Assembly (NCBI GenBank): GCA_050247435.1
Contig: JBFWUF010000014.1
Location: 62,001 to 126,000 of the forward strand
Direction of reading: 5' to 3'
Length of the DNA stretch: 64,000 bases
DNA from: JAJVID01 sp050247435
GTDB lineage: Bacteria; Acidobacteriota; Blastocatellia; RBC074
This document shows, piece by piece, positions 17,311 through 25,845 of the stretch (position 1 is the stretch's first letter; each line of letters starts with the position of its first letter). The notes below the pieces were generated by a model. It did not search any database, was not told where the DNA came from, and saw only the letters and a list, made by a program, of their open reading frames with translations. Both the position numbers and the translations under genes were made by a program.

Positions 17311-18852
17311 CTACGAAGTCCTCGCAGCACACACAACACGAAAACCTACAAAGTCATAGTTGCTGCCCGGCCCATACCGGTTACGGCTGGCGGAGCGACA
17401 ATATAAATGATTGATGCCCCACGAGCCGCCACGCACCACTCGATCGGTGCCTGACGACGGCCCTTGCGGATTCTCTCGTGGACTCTGATTGTAATAGTTT
17501 TCGGCGTACCAATCCTGACACCATTCCAAAACGTTGCCGTGCATATCGCGCAAGCTCCAAGCATTTGGCTTCTTTATCCCGACCGAATGAGTTTTGCTGT
17601 CCGAGTTATCGTAATACCACGCATATTCGCCAAGAGAGGATTTGTCGTCCCCGAAGCAATACTCAGTGGTTGATCCGGCGTGTGCCGCATATTCCCACTC
17701 AGCCTCGGTCGGCAACCGATAAGTTTGGTCGCCTGTTTTATCACGCAACCGTTTGATGAATTCTTGCGCCCGATCCCATGACACCTGCTCTACAGGGTGA
17801 TTGTCATCAACTTTGAAATTGCTCGGATTATCGCCCATTAGCAACTTCCATTGGCCTTGCGTGACTTCGGTTTTGCCGATGGCGAAAGGGCCGACTTTTA
17901 CTTGATGCGGAGGCATCTCATCCTTGTGTTTATTCGATCCCATCGTGAACTCGTCGCCGGGCAGGTTGACCATCACCAGTTCCTCACCGTTGCCAAGATT
18001 TTCGATGAAGGACGGCATTGCGGTTAAAATCGAGGGTGGGGAATTGTGGCTTAGTGTCACCCCGAACCAAATCACCAGAATCAACACGCCGCTCGCCACC
18101 AGCCACTTCCAGCGATTGCCGCTCAGCAGCATTAGTTTCTGAGCAAATGGCTTCGACACTCTTGCCTTACGCACTTCGGAAGGCTCCGGCACATGTTGAA
18201 CGATTGTCGGCTGCTCACGCTGTTCATCCTTCGCAATGCGAGGTGGAGGGAGTGATGAAACAATATCGGGTTTATCCGGTTTCTCTTCAATCGGCGCAAA
18301 ATGCTGTTGTCGTTCTTCCGGCGGCAGCGAGCGTAGCTTGTTGACTGGCTCGAACGAGCGCAGCTTGCCCAGTGGCGGTTTGACGACGCGCGGTTGATTT
18401 GTCAGGCGGCGATAGAGTTCTTCGTAGCCCTCCTGCTCGGCGATCAGATGGCGCATGAAATGTTGCAAGCGTTGCGGCACGTGCCCAGCGTCATCGGCTG
18501 AAAAGAGGACGGGGATGAATCGTTTGTTGACCGCTTCGTTGCCGTAAAGCTCATCGGTGATGATTGCGCCTTCCCATTTTACGCCCAGGCCCTTGCCCTT
18601 CTCTTCGCGGCCCTCGAAGCGGCGGCAGTAGGTTTCGGTGCAGACCACCAGGATGAAGTCGGCGTCCTTGAACTGTTTGTCCATCCATCGCGGCCAGCCT
18701 TCGGCGGGCGCGGGTTCGTATTGATCCAGGTTGCAATCAATGCCTTCGGCGCGCAGCCGGTCGGCCAACGCCAGCACGCGATCCAGATGTTCGTGCGAAT
18801 CGTGGCTGTAGCTGATGAAGACTTTCGGGGGAGTGGGTTGAGAAGATGACAT
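17311..18852 (-). CDS. SEFIR domain - transmembrane - FGE-sulfatase (SUMF1-like) protein
   Basis: 513 residues. A SEFIR (TIR-like) domain spans about 8-145: PPKVFISYSHDSHEHLDRVLALADRLRAEGIDC (broken here at its first strand and helix), NLDQYEPAPAEGWPRWM and FILVVCTETYCRRFEG. A proline-rich linker leads to one membrane segment near 250-268 (WLVASGVLILVIWFGVTL). The FGE/C-type-lectin-like domain follows from about 285: GDEFTMGS, VEQVSWDRAQEFI, YRLPTEAEWEYAA, NVLEWCQDW, VVRGGSWG and GFRVVCAA. The second active-site Cys of formylglycine-generating enzyme is missing (CRSASRNRY in place of C-x4-C), so catalysis is doubtful. The C-terminus resembles variable proteins of diversity-generating retroelements. 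Likely a signalling or conflict-system receptor. Confidence 0.88.
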   Translation of the reverse strand: MSSSQPTPPKVFISYSHDSHEHLDRVLALADRLRAEGIDCNLDQYEPAPAEGWPRWMDKQFKDADFILVVCTETYCRRFEGREEKGKGLGVKWEGAIITDELYGNEAVNKRFIPVLFSADDAGHVPQRLQHFMRHLIAEQEGYEELYRRLTNQPRVVKPPLGKLRSFEPVNKLRSLPPEERQQHFAPIEEKPDKPDIVSSLPPPRIAKDEQREQPTIVQHVPEPSEVRKARVSKPFAQKLMLLSGNRWKWLVASGVLILVIWFGVTLSHNSPPSILTAMPSFIENLGNGEELVMVNLPGDEFTMGSNKHKDEMPPHQVKVGPFAIGKTEVTQGQWKLLMGDNPSNFKVDDNHPVEQVSWDRAQEFIKRLRDKTGDQTYRLPTEAEWEYAAHAGSTTEYCFGDDKSSLGEYAWYYDNSDSKTHSVGIKKPNAWSLRDMHGNVLEWCQDWYAENYYNQSPRENPQGPSSGTDRVVRGGSWGINHLYCRSASRNRYGPGSNYDFVGFRVVCAARTS

Positions 18853-18883
18853 AGGCAGTCTTCAGATTCCGATCCTCTTCATT

Positions 18884-19225
18884 TCAAGCGGCGGCGAATT
18901 CGGTGTACTGCCGCATCTCCGGCGCGTGGAAAGCCAGAACGATGTCTTCTTTCGGCACGCCGGCTTCGAGCAATTCCGTGGCGATGCCGTCTTCGGTCAG
19001 GTCGTGTTCGATCCAGAATTTGCCATCCATCAATCGAACATAGATTCTGATGTTGCGCACGCGCTTGCGCTCCGACCAGCCGAGATCAAACAAAATGTAA
19101 TGATCGCCTTCTTCGTCGGCGATCAGCAGATGCTCGACGCCGGGTTTGGGAAAGCGATTGGAGAGTTCGACGTGTTCGGTCAAAATACGTTTGATAAGTT
19201 GGCGATACTGAGTCAGTTTACCCAT
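18884..19225 (-). CDS. xisI: XisI-like protein
   Basis: 113 residues matching the XisI family, named for the controlling factor of fdxN-element excision in Anabaena: GKLTQYRQLIKRILTEHVEL, then VEHLLIADEEGDHYILFDLGW, a characteristic short strand-rich core, and IEHDLTEDGIATELLEAGVPKEDIVLAFH at the end. It overlaps the end of the XisH-like gene by 13 nt, as in other genomes. The excision recombinase XisF is not seen nearby, and the role outside cyanobacteria is unknown. Confidence 0.88.
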   Translation of the reverse strand: MGKLTQYRQLIKRILTEHVELSNRFPKPGVEHLLIADEEGDHYILFDLGWSERKRVRNIRIYVRLMDGKFWIEHDLTEDGIATELLEAGVPKEDIVLAFHAPEMRQYTEFAAA

Positions 19226-19626
19226 TGTACAACCTCCTCTGATTCGATGTTCACGACCAGCAGCGGAATCGGCGGGTCGTCAATCACGGCGCGTACGCCG
19301 CCCAAACTGAAAAAGTCTTCGTGAATGGTGTCGCTTATCGCAAGGTAAAGCTTACGTCCCGGGTCGGTGTGGCGCATCAGACGCTCGTACAGCGTGTATT
19401 GTCCCAACGCTCTTTCAAAGTCGTGAATCTGGGATTTCCCGATGAAGCTTTTGATCTCAACCGCAATCTTTCTGCCATTCTTTTCCGCCGCGACCGGGCG
19501 CTCAGCCGCCAGATCAGCATAGACTGTCACGCCTTCAAAGGCGATTTCATAAGGATCGGCGGTGATCTCCCAACCGTCTTTGATCAAAGCATTCTTGACT
19601 GCGTTGTGAATCGTATCCCTTGCCAT
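19213..19626 (-). CDS. xisH: XisH-like protein
   Basis: About 137 residues from the ATG at 19626: MARDTIHNAVKNALIKDGW, then VYADLAAERPVAAEKNGRKIAVEIKSF and QIHDFERALGQY. The family has a restriction-endonuclease-like fold, and the D...E-x-K pattern (ADLAAE, AVEIKS) is visible. The ATG at 19656 is possible, but the family conserves MARD as the N-terminus. Always paired with XisI. Known from fdxN-element excision in Anabaena, otherwise uncharacterised and common in complex bacteria. Confidence 0.87.
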   Translation of the reverse strand: MARDTIHNAVKNALIKDGWEITADPYEIAFEGVTVYADLAAERPVAAEKNGRKIAVEIKSFIGKSQIHDFERALGQYTLYERLMRHTDPGRKLYLAISDTIHEDFFSLGGVRAVIDDPPIPLLVVNIESEEVVQWVN

Positions 19627-19664
19627 AAACGAAGTATAAAACTCCGTTGCCAGCATTCAAAGAC

Positions 19665-20768
19665 TCACAACCGATACCGCGCCTTCTTCCGCGTCTTCGC
19701 GTCTTCGACATCCACGTTCTGCAACCGCAAGCTCACATCCGCGCTCATCTCCCAGCCGGCGCATTCGCCGCGCAGCAGCTTTGGATAGCCTGCGGCAGCA
19801 ATCATCGCGGCGTTGTCGGTTGTGAAAATCGGCGACGGGATGTAGGCGGGCACTTTCAATTCATCGGCCAGATGTTTGACCGTCGTGCGCAGTTCGCTGT
19901 TGCAGGCGACGCCACCCGCCAGGATGATCGTTTTCGGCTGATATTGTTCGGCTGCTTTGCGGAGGCTGCGGACTAAAGCTCTGACAACCGCGTTTTGAAA
20001 ACTGGCGCAGAGGTCGAGGATTTGGTCAGCCCCGCTTTGTTCAAGAAGCTTTGTTGGATCAGCGACTGGTTCGATGTTGTTTTCGCGCACGTGGCGGAGC
20101 ACGGCGGTCTTCAATCCGCTGAAGGAGAAATCGAGGCTGAGCGTGTTGGTTTCTTTCGATTTGATTTCGGCCAGAGGGAAAATGATCGCGCGTTTATTGC
20201 CGCGCGCGGCGAGACGATCAATCACCGGGCCGCCGGGGTAGCCCAGTCCGATCAGCTTCGAGACTTTGTCGAAGGCTTCACCCGCCGCGTCGTCGCGCGT
20301 GCGGCCCACGAGTTTGTATTTTTCAGCTTCGGGAATCAGGAAGAGGTTGGTGTGGCCGCCTGAGACGACGAGCGCCAGCGCGGGGTATTCGGGAGGTGGA
20401 TATTCAAAAGCTACGGAATAGACGTGGCCTTCGATGTGGTTGACGCCGACGAATGGTTTGTTTGTGGCGAAAGCGACGCCTTTGGCGTAGTTGACGCCGA
20501 CGAGCAATGATCCGACCAGGCCGGGGCCTTGCGTGACCGCAATGCCGTCAATGTCGTGAAAGGTTACTCCGGCTCCGCTCAAAGCGTCGTTGACCACGCC
20601 GCTGATTTTTTCCAGGTGCTCGCGCGAAGCCAGTTCGGGCACGACGCCGCCGTATTTCCGGTGCGTGGCGATTTGCGAGGCGATGATGTTTGAACGAACC
20701 TTCGCGCCGTCTTCGATGACGGCGGCGGCTGTTTCATCGCACGAGCTTTCGATTCCTAAAACCAGCAT
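19665..20768 (-). CDS. tsaD: tRNA N6-adenosine threonylcarbamoyltransferase TsaD
   Basis: Transfers the threonylcarbamoyl group to A37 of ANN-decoding tRNAs, with TsaB and TsaE. Clear signatures: MLVLGIESSCDETAAAV, VTQGPGLVGSLLVGV, the metal site NHIEGHVYSV, LVVSGGHTNL, GLGYPGGPVIDRLA, FSFSGLKTAV and ILAGGVACNSELR. 367 residues against about 340 usual. The extra length is a basic C-terminal tail (LQNVDVEDAKTRKKARYRL). Housekeeping, cytoplasmic. Confidence 0.97.
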   Translation of the reverse strand: MLVLGIESSCDETAAAVIEDGAKVRSNIIASQIATHRKYGGVVPELASREHLEKISGVVNDALSGAGVTFHDIDGIAVTQGPGLVGSLLVGVNYAKGVAFATNKPFVGVNHIEGHVYSVAFEYPPPEYPALALVVSGGHTNLFLIPEAEKYKLVGRTRDDAAGEAFDKVSKLIGLGYPGGPVIDRLAARGNKRAIIFPLAEIKSKETNTLSLDFSFSGLKTAVLRHVRENNIEPVADPTKLLEQSGADQILDLCASFQNAVVRALVRSLRKAAEQYQPKTIILAGGVACNSELRTTVKHLADELKVPAYIPSPIFTTDNAAMIAAAGYPKLLRGECAGWEMSADVSLRLQNVDVEDAKTRKKARYRL

Positions 20769-20846
20769 TGATGAATCCGCGACGGGCTACGGACATGATA
20801 CGCCCCGATCCGCCGCATCCGTCAAATCCGTAGCCAATCAACTCCT

Positions 20847-22178
20847 CTACGCCTTGCTGTCAGCCGCGGCGACCGCTGGCTGGCGGCGGATGACGACGAC
20901 CGTGCTGTCGTCTTTATTCAGTTCGTATCCGGGTTGCGCGCAATCGAAGATGCGGTGGCAGAGCGTGGTGACTTCGGCTCCGGCGAACTTTTCCGTCAGA
21001 GCTTCGACTTCGGCAACGCCTTTATCGCGGTCGCTGGCCAGTTTGGCGAAAACGCCGTCGGTGTAAATCACCAGTTGGTCGCGGATCGGGAACGGCACGA
21101 CCGATTCGGTGAAAACGGCCTCGGCCTGCTCACCGACAGCGCGGCAAGTTACGGGCAGTTGTCCGTGACCGGCGATTTGCGCGCCTTGTTTGCTCATCTG
21201 GATCATCGGCAGGTGGCCTGCGTTCACATACCGCATCTGCTCGCCTTCCCACTCTGCCAGCACGCAGGTGAACTGGCGGCGGCCCTGATACTTTTCCCAC
21301 AAGAAGCTGTTCAGACCTTCCAAAATCTTCGGCAAATTTGTTTCGCGGTTGACGGTTTTGCTGAGATGCTGATGCAGATCGGCGACTTCACTGATGGCGT
21401 TGAAGCCCTGCCCGCCCAGATCGCCCAACGCGACAAGCGGGCCGCGCGGCGTGTCGAAGATGTGGAAGTAATCGCCGCTGGTTTCCGTTCCCGCGCCGTG
21501 TTTCGACGACACCCAGACCTGCGGCAAGTCAACGACCGGCGGAGGCAGGAAGAGTTGGTGCGCCTTCGCAACCAGTTCCAACTCTTTCTGTTTCGCGCCA
21601 AGCTCGAATGCCTCTTCGACGGCGCGACTGGCGACGGCGACCACCAGGTCTTTCGGTTTGCGCGATCCCATCACGAAAACGAACGCCGTCGTGAGCAACA
21701 TCGCAACGCGAAACCAGGGCGGGCTGCTACCCCACAGAGAGATCGCGGCGTACCCGATTGCCGCGTAAAGCGCGGCATTGATAATCAGCGTCATTCTGTA
21801 GCGATTGGCTGCTATCGCCAGAATCGGAAAGTAACAAAGGTAGACGCCGGAGCCGAGTTTCGGAAACAGCCCCTGCCAGACGAACGCGGCCACGCCCAGA
21901 TGAACAATCGTCAGATCAATCATCGTCATCGTCGTGATGTTGGCGTCCGGTGATTTCTTCTGAGCCGCGCCAGCCGCCGCAACAATCATCCAGGCGGCGG
22001 TCAGCAGTAAATAAAGATATTTCGCATTCGACGGATGATTCCACATCCAGATGGCTGATGCGGCGAAGATGACGGCGAAGAGCGACCTCACTTTGGTCGC
22101 CCATCCACTGGCTGCGCGCGCGTGTTCGTCAAGCGCCGCATCCACTTGTTTGGGAAGACGGTCTTTCAGTAGTTTCAT
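20847..22178 (-). CDS. Membrane-anchored SpoIIE/PP2C-type serine phosphatase
   Basis: About 443 residues from the ATG at 22178. The in-frame TTG at 22250 is a weaker start. Several hydrophobic segments lie in the first 180 residues (LYLLLTAAWMIVAAAGAA, IINAALYAAIGYAAISLW, VAMLLTTAFVFVMGS). The catalytic domain follows, with SGDYFHIFDTPRGPLVALGDLGGQG, in which the metal-binding aspartates SGDY and GDLGGQG are placed as in SpoIIE, and the later YTDGVFAKL. RsbU-like phosphatases usually act on anti-sigma-factor antagonists. No such partner is adjacent. Confidence 0.87.
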   Translation of the reverse strand: MKLLKDRLPKQVDAALDEHARAASGWATKVRSLFAVIFAASAIWMWNHPSNAKYLYLLLTAAWMIVAAAGAAQKKSPDANITTMTMIDLTIVHLGVAAFVWQGLFPKLGSGVYLCYFPILAIAANRYRMTLIINAALYAAIGYAAISLWGSSPPWFRVAMLLTTAFVFVMGSRKPKDLVVAVASRAVEEAFELGAKQKELELVAKAHQLFLPPPVVDLPQVWVSSKHGAGTETSGDYFHIFDTPRGPLVALGDLGGQGFNAISEVADLHQHLSKTVNRETNLPKILEGLNSFLWEKYQGRRQFTCVLAEWEGEQMRYVNAGHLPMIQMSKQGAQIAGHGQLPVTCRAVGEQAEAVFTESVVPFPIRDQLVIYTDGVFAKLASDRDKGVAEVEALTEKFAGAEVTTLCHRIFDCAQPGYELNKDDSTVVVIRRQPAVAAADSKA

Positions 22179-22377
22179 GGCAACGAGCTTACCTTGTTTT
22201 TCCTTTGATTGAATTATGAGTGACGCGGCCGAATCCGTGGCCGCCCGCAATCAGCGCCTAAAATACTTCAAAAGAAAATCAAAAGGCAAAACTCGAATGA
22301 CGAACGCGGTTGAGGCGCGCTCGAAAGCGGTTGACTGGAACTGGTAGGTCTGCCCATCGCTGATCCTCGGAAACACG

Positions 22378-24810
22378 CTATTCGTATCTGAGCGCGATCA
22401 TTGGATCAACCTTCGTCGCGCGCCGCGCCGGAATCCAGCACGCCAACAGCGCCACCGCTACTAACAACGCAGGCATCCCGACGAAGGTCAATGGGTCGGT
22501 CGCTGTAACGCCGTAAAGCAACCCGGAGATCAATCGGGTCAGACCTAACGCGCCAGCTATCCCGACGCCCACTCCCGCCAAACTGAGCGCCAATCCCTGT
22601 CCGACCACCAACGTCAAAATATCGGTCGCGCGCGCGCCCATCGCCATCCGAACGCCAATCTCGTGCGTGCGCTGTTCGACGGCGTAAGAGATCACTCCGT
22701 AGATGCCGACTGCGGCCAGTATCAGCGCCAGCGCGGCAAACAAGCCTAGCAGCAGCGCGCTGAAACGCGGGCGCGCGATGGAATCTCCCAAACGCTGTTC
22801 CATCGTCTTGATGTTCGAGACGGGCAGGTTTCGATCTACCGCCCAGACTTCGTTCCTCGCCGCATTGGCCAGACTCATCGGCTCCGCTGTTGTGCGCACA
22901 ACGACGTTCATACTGCGATACGCGAATTGGCGGTGTGAAAAATAGATCGCCGGCTCAGCCGTTTTATTCAAGCTGCTATTCTTTTCATTCCCGACCAGGC
23001 CGACAATCTCCATCTCGAGCGATTGCGGCATCACGCGGCCAAGCGGGCCGTATTGCCGCGCCGTGGTCGTGATGCGTTTTCCGATTGGGTTTTCGTTTGG
23101 GAAATAGCGGCGCGCCAACGCTTCATTGACGATCACCACGCCCGGCGTGTCAGCGTTATCGCGCTCATCAAATTGCCGTCCACCGAGGCCCTGAATGCCC
23201 ATCGTCTGAAAATAGCTTTCACTCACGGGCCGATGCTGCGCCACAGGCTCTTCGCCGCGCAGCGGGGCCGGTTGTCCATAGATCAAAAACTTCGTAGGCC
23301 ACCCGCCTTCGAGCGGCAGAAAACCCGCCGCATCCGCGGACTGAACTCCGGGCAGAGCCTTGAGACGCGCGATGAGTTGCGAATACAACTCGGGGACCTG
23401 ACGCCAGTCACGATAGCTGGAAACAGGGAGTTGAAGGTTGAATGTCAGAACGTTGTTGGGACTGAATCCTGGATCAATGTGTTGAAGCCGGGCGAAACTC
23501 TTGAGCAAAAGTCCGGCGCCGACCAGCAACACCAGCGCGACCGCGACTTCTGCCACGACCAGCGCGCTACGAACGCGGCTCCCGCCGGAACGCGAATCGC
23601 GCCCGCCCTCCTTGAGCGTGCGATTCAAATCGGTTCTCGAAGATTGCAGCGCGGGAATCAGTCCGAAGATCAAGCCAGTGAGCAACGAAACTCCGAGCGT
23701 GAATCCGAGGATTTGACTGTTCACCTTCAGATCATCGAGTTGCGGAATCTCTACTGGGTTGACCTTCAACAAAACATCAGTCCCCCAAACGGCCAGCAAC
23801 AATCCAAACACGCCGCCCATCAATGCGAGCAGGACGCTTTCAGTCAGAAGCTGACGTACAAGCCGTCCGCGCGTGGCTCCGATGGCCAGGCGAATCGCCA
23901 CCTCTTTCTCTCTTGCGCCAGCGCGGGCAAGCATCAGGTTGGCGACGTTGGCGCAGGCGATCAGCAGCACCAATCCGACGGCCACGAACAAGACCAGCAG
24001 CGCCAGACGGAAATCGCCCACCAGTTGATCGCGCAACGGAACCACCGCCGCAGTCCAATCTTTATTCGATTGTGGATTCTCTTGCGCAATGCGGCTCGAA
24101 AGCGCGTTCATCTCCACCTGCGCCTGTTGCGGGCTGACGCCGTCTTTCAGCCGCGCGACGACTTCAAAGAAACGCGCGTTGCGGCTGTGTTGGCGCGGGT
24201 CCCAGCCGAGCGGACACCAAACCTCTGTGTCGTTTGGATAATTGAAACCGGCTGGCATCACGCCGACGACAGTGAAACTGCGGCCGTCGAGCGTGATTGT
24301 TTTGCCATAAACGTTTGGGTCTGAGTTGAAACGGCGCTGCCACAGCGCGTGTCCGATGACCGCAAGGCGCTCGCCACCGGGACGATCTTCTCCTGATTGA
24401 AACCCGCGACCGATCATCGGCTTCGCTCCCAGCACGTCGAAGAAACCGTCGGTCACGTCAACGGTGCGGACGCGCTCCGGTTCGCTGCCCGTATCAGTCA
24501 AGTTGACCTGCGGATACCACCACCCGGCGATCTTGTCGAAAACCTGCTTCTGCTCACGCCAATCGCAATAAGTGACCGGCGAGGCCTGGCTGCGATCCAG
24601 GTTGCGCGACTGGTTGCGCTCCCAGATCATCATCAGTTGATCGGGCTTCTCGTATGGCAGCGGGCGCAATAACGCCGCGTGGACGACGCTGAAAATCGCC
24701 GTGTTCGCTCCGATGCCGAGCGCCAGCGTCATAACCGCAATGATGGTGAACGCCGGTTTTTTGATGAGCAGCCGTATTCCGTAACGCACGTCCTGCCAGA
24801 GTGTTTGCAT
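22378..24810 (-). CDS. ADOP-family permease 1 (MacB-PCD/FtsX x2)
   Basis: 810 residues, the typical length for the Acidobacterial Duplicated Orphan Permease family. Two halves each have a membrane helix, a periplasmic MacB-type domain and three further helices. Helix 1 is at about 20-42 (FTIIAVMTLALGIGANTAI). Helices 2-4 lie within about 270-400 (LVLLIACANVANLMLARAG, LLTESVLLALMGG, ILGFTLGVSLLTGLI), helix 5 near 425 and helices 6-8 at 690-800. The C-terminus is WIPARRATKVDPMIALRYE. AGGAGG lies 5 nt before the ATG. No ABC ATPase (Walker A with LSGGQ) is encoded in the window, so coupling to transport is unproven. This copy stands apart from the cluster, and its N-terminus (QDVRYGIRLLIKKPAF) is the most divergent but for copy 8. 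Confidence 0.92.
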   Translation of the reverse strand: MQTLWQDVRYGIRLLIKKPAFTIIAVMTLALGIGANTAIFSVVHAALLRPLPYEKPDQLMMIWERNQSRNLDRSQASPVTYCDWREQKQVFDKIAGWWYPQVNLTDTGSEPERVRTVDVTDGFFDVLGAKPMIGRGFQSGEDRPGGERLAVIGHALWQRRFNSDPNVYGKTITLDGRSFTVVGVMPAGFNYPNDTEVWCPLGWDPRQHSRNARFFEVVARLKDGVSPQQAQVEMNALSSRIAQENPQSNKDWTAAVVPLRDQLVGDFRLALLVLFVAVGLVLLIACANVANLMLARAGAREKEVAIRLAIGATRGRLVRQLLTESVLLALMGGVFGLLLAVWGTDVLLKVNPVEIPQLDDLKVNSQILGFTLGVSLLTGLIFGLIPALQSSRTDLNRTLKEGGRDSRSGGSRVRSALVVAEVAVALVLLVGAGLLLKSFARLQHIDPGFSPNNVLTFNLQLPVSSYRDWRQVPELYSQLIARLKALPGVQSADAAGFLPLEGGWPTKFLIYGQPAPLRGEEPVAQHRPVSESYFQTMGIQGLGGRQFDERDNADTPGVVIVNEALARRYFPNENPIGKRITTTARQYGPLGRVMPQSLEMEIVGLVGNEKNSSLNKTAEPAIYFSHRQFAYRSMNVVVRTTAEPMSLANAARNEVWAVDRNLPVSNIKTMEQRLGDSIARPRFSALLLGLFAALALILAAVGIYGVISYAVEQRTHEIGVRMAMGARATDILTLVVGQGLALSLAGVGVGIAGALGLTRLISGLLYGVTATDPLTFVGMPALLVAVALLACWIPARRATKVDPMIALRYE

Positions 24811-25258
24811 AGCGACCTCCTGCCGGGATTTTTTTCAAGACAATTGGAGATGAACCGGAGAGGCGCCGATTCAATATTCCTGATAGCCAAACACCGTGCC
24901 AGGCCCCAGTCTGGCTAAATTGCTGATCAGATTGGATTGATTCATCGAATGCAAGCGATGTGACGCTGATAAGTGTACGTTCCTGGGATCAGCTAATCCC
25001 AAAAACGGCCAAAAGCGGAAGGCTTTAGTTGTGTATGACAGCGCCGGCTATTTTCGCTATTTGGAATGCAGCCACGTTGATCAAACCGGCCAGCCGCAAG
25101 GCGACATGGCGCCGTGAGGTGAAATCCTCTTTCCGTTCGCCCCGGCCCGCAACCCAACCTGCAATCTGGCGCCGATTGGAAAAACGATATCAGCCGCCGT
25201 TACAGATTGCGCGGAAAGTAAATTTTCAGCTTGGAAAATTACACCGGCTGGCGAATCA
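24811..25258. other. Intergenic, nothing recognised
   Basis: About 450 bp upstream of the first permease gene, which should include its promoter. Only a small hairpin (TGGGAT/ATCCCA near 24987-25003) is seen. Short reading frames on both strands show no protein-like features. Confidence 0.4.
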
Positions 25259-25506
25259 AAACTGACCACTGACCGCTAACGCCTGACTGATGATGATGAA
25301 AAAATACGCGCCGTGTGAGGTTCTTTGTTGGTCCGGCGATCAGCGGCTAAATCAGAACACAAAAGATTGGCACAACCGCGAAACGAAGAGCACGAAGAAA
25401 TGTTTTCATTTAGTTTTTATTGCCTTCCTTCGTACTCTTCGTTTCTTCGTGGTTGTGCCTGTGTGCCAATGTTGCGCGTTCCGATTTAGCGGTCAGCGGT
25501 CAATCG
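25259..25506. repeat. Long nested inverted repeat, MITE-like
   Basis: Outer partners are ACTGACCACTGACCGC-type units at 25259-25281 and their complement (GCGGTCAGCGGTCA) at 25489-25502. Middle partners are GCGGCTAAATCAGAAC (25344-25359) and CGTTCCGATTTAGCGG. Inner arms are 25366-25398 and about 25425-25470, rich in ACGAAGA units and pairing over about 30 bp with a few mismatches. The tip is AT-rich. No coding capacity. Confidence 0.75.
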
Positions 25507-25845
25507 CTGGATTCCATCTATCTGACTTTCCAAGTCGTGTCATGAAGCGCCGAACCTAGCCGCTTTTATCCAGTTCGCTCATCCTTCCAAAGAAGCGCCG
25601 TAGGCGCAAAATTCAACGGGATCAGTAAATTTCCTCACCTTGCGTGGATATTCGCGTGGCAGCCAGGGACAAGGGCGTGGCAGGCTGCCACGCGATGAAA
25701 GCAACGCCTCTTGATTGGCTTGGGGTTAGCGCTGCTCTGTCTGGCGGTACGAGAGTTGCACTTTCGTAAAGCAAGCTAGCACGCATTGATTTAGACTGAG
25801 AAGTAGCAAGACAGCGCTGAACGCATTGCTGAGGAGATGATCCCA
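25507..25845. other. Promoter region of the tandem Usp gene with a hairpin
   Basis: Holds a perfect 13-bp inverted repeat TCGCGTGGCAGCC (25652-25664) / GGCTGCCACGCGA (25683-25695) and a smaller GCGCC/GGCGC hairpin near 25592. The larger hairpin lies about 150 bp before the Usp start. No gene seen. Confidence 0.5.

Noticed and set aside
17311..18852. Active formylglycine-generating enzyme
   Set aside because: The second active-site cysteine is absent, no sulfatase gene is nearby, and the domain is fused to a SEFIR signalling domain.
23023..24324. 433-codon plus-strand frame inside permease 1, with similar ones in permeases 5 and 9
   Set aside because: Recurring at the same positions in paralogous genes, which is what mirrored codon structure gives. 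Composition (Gln/Arg/His-rich) is not protein-like.
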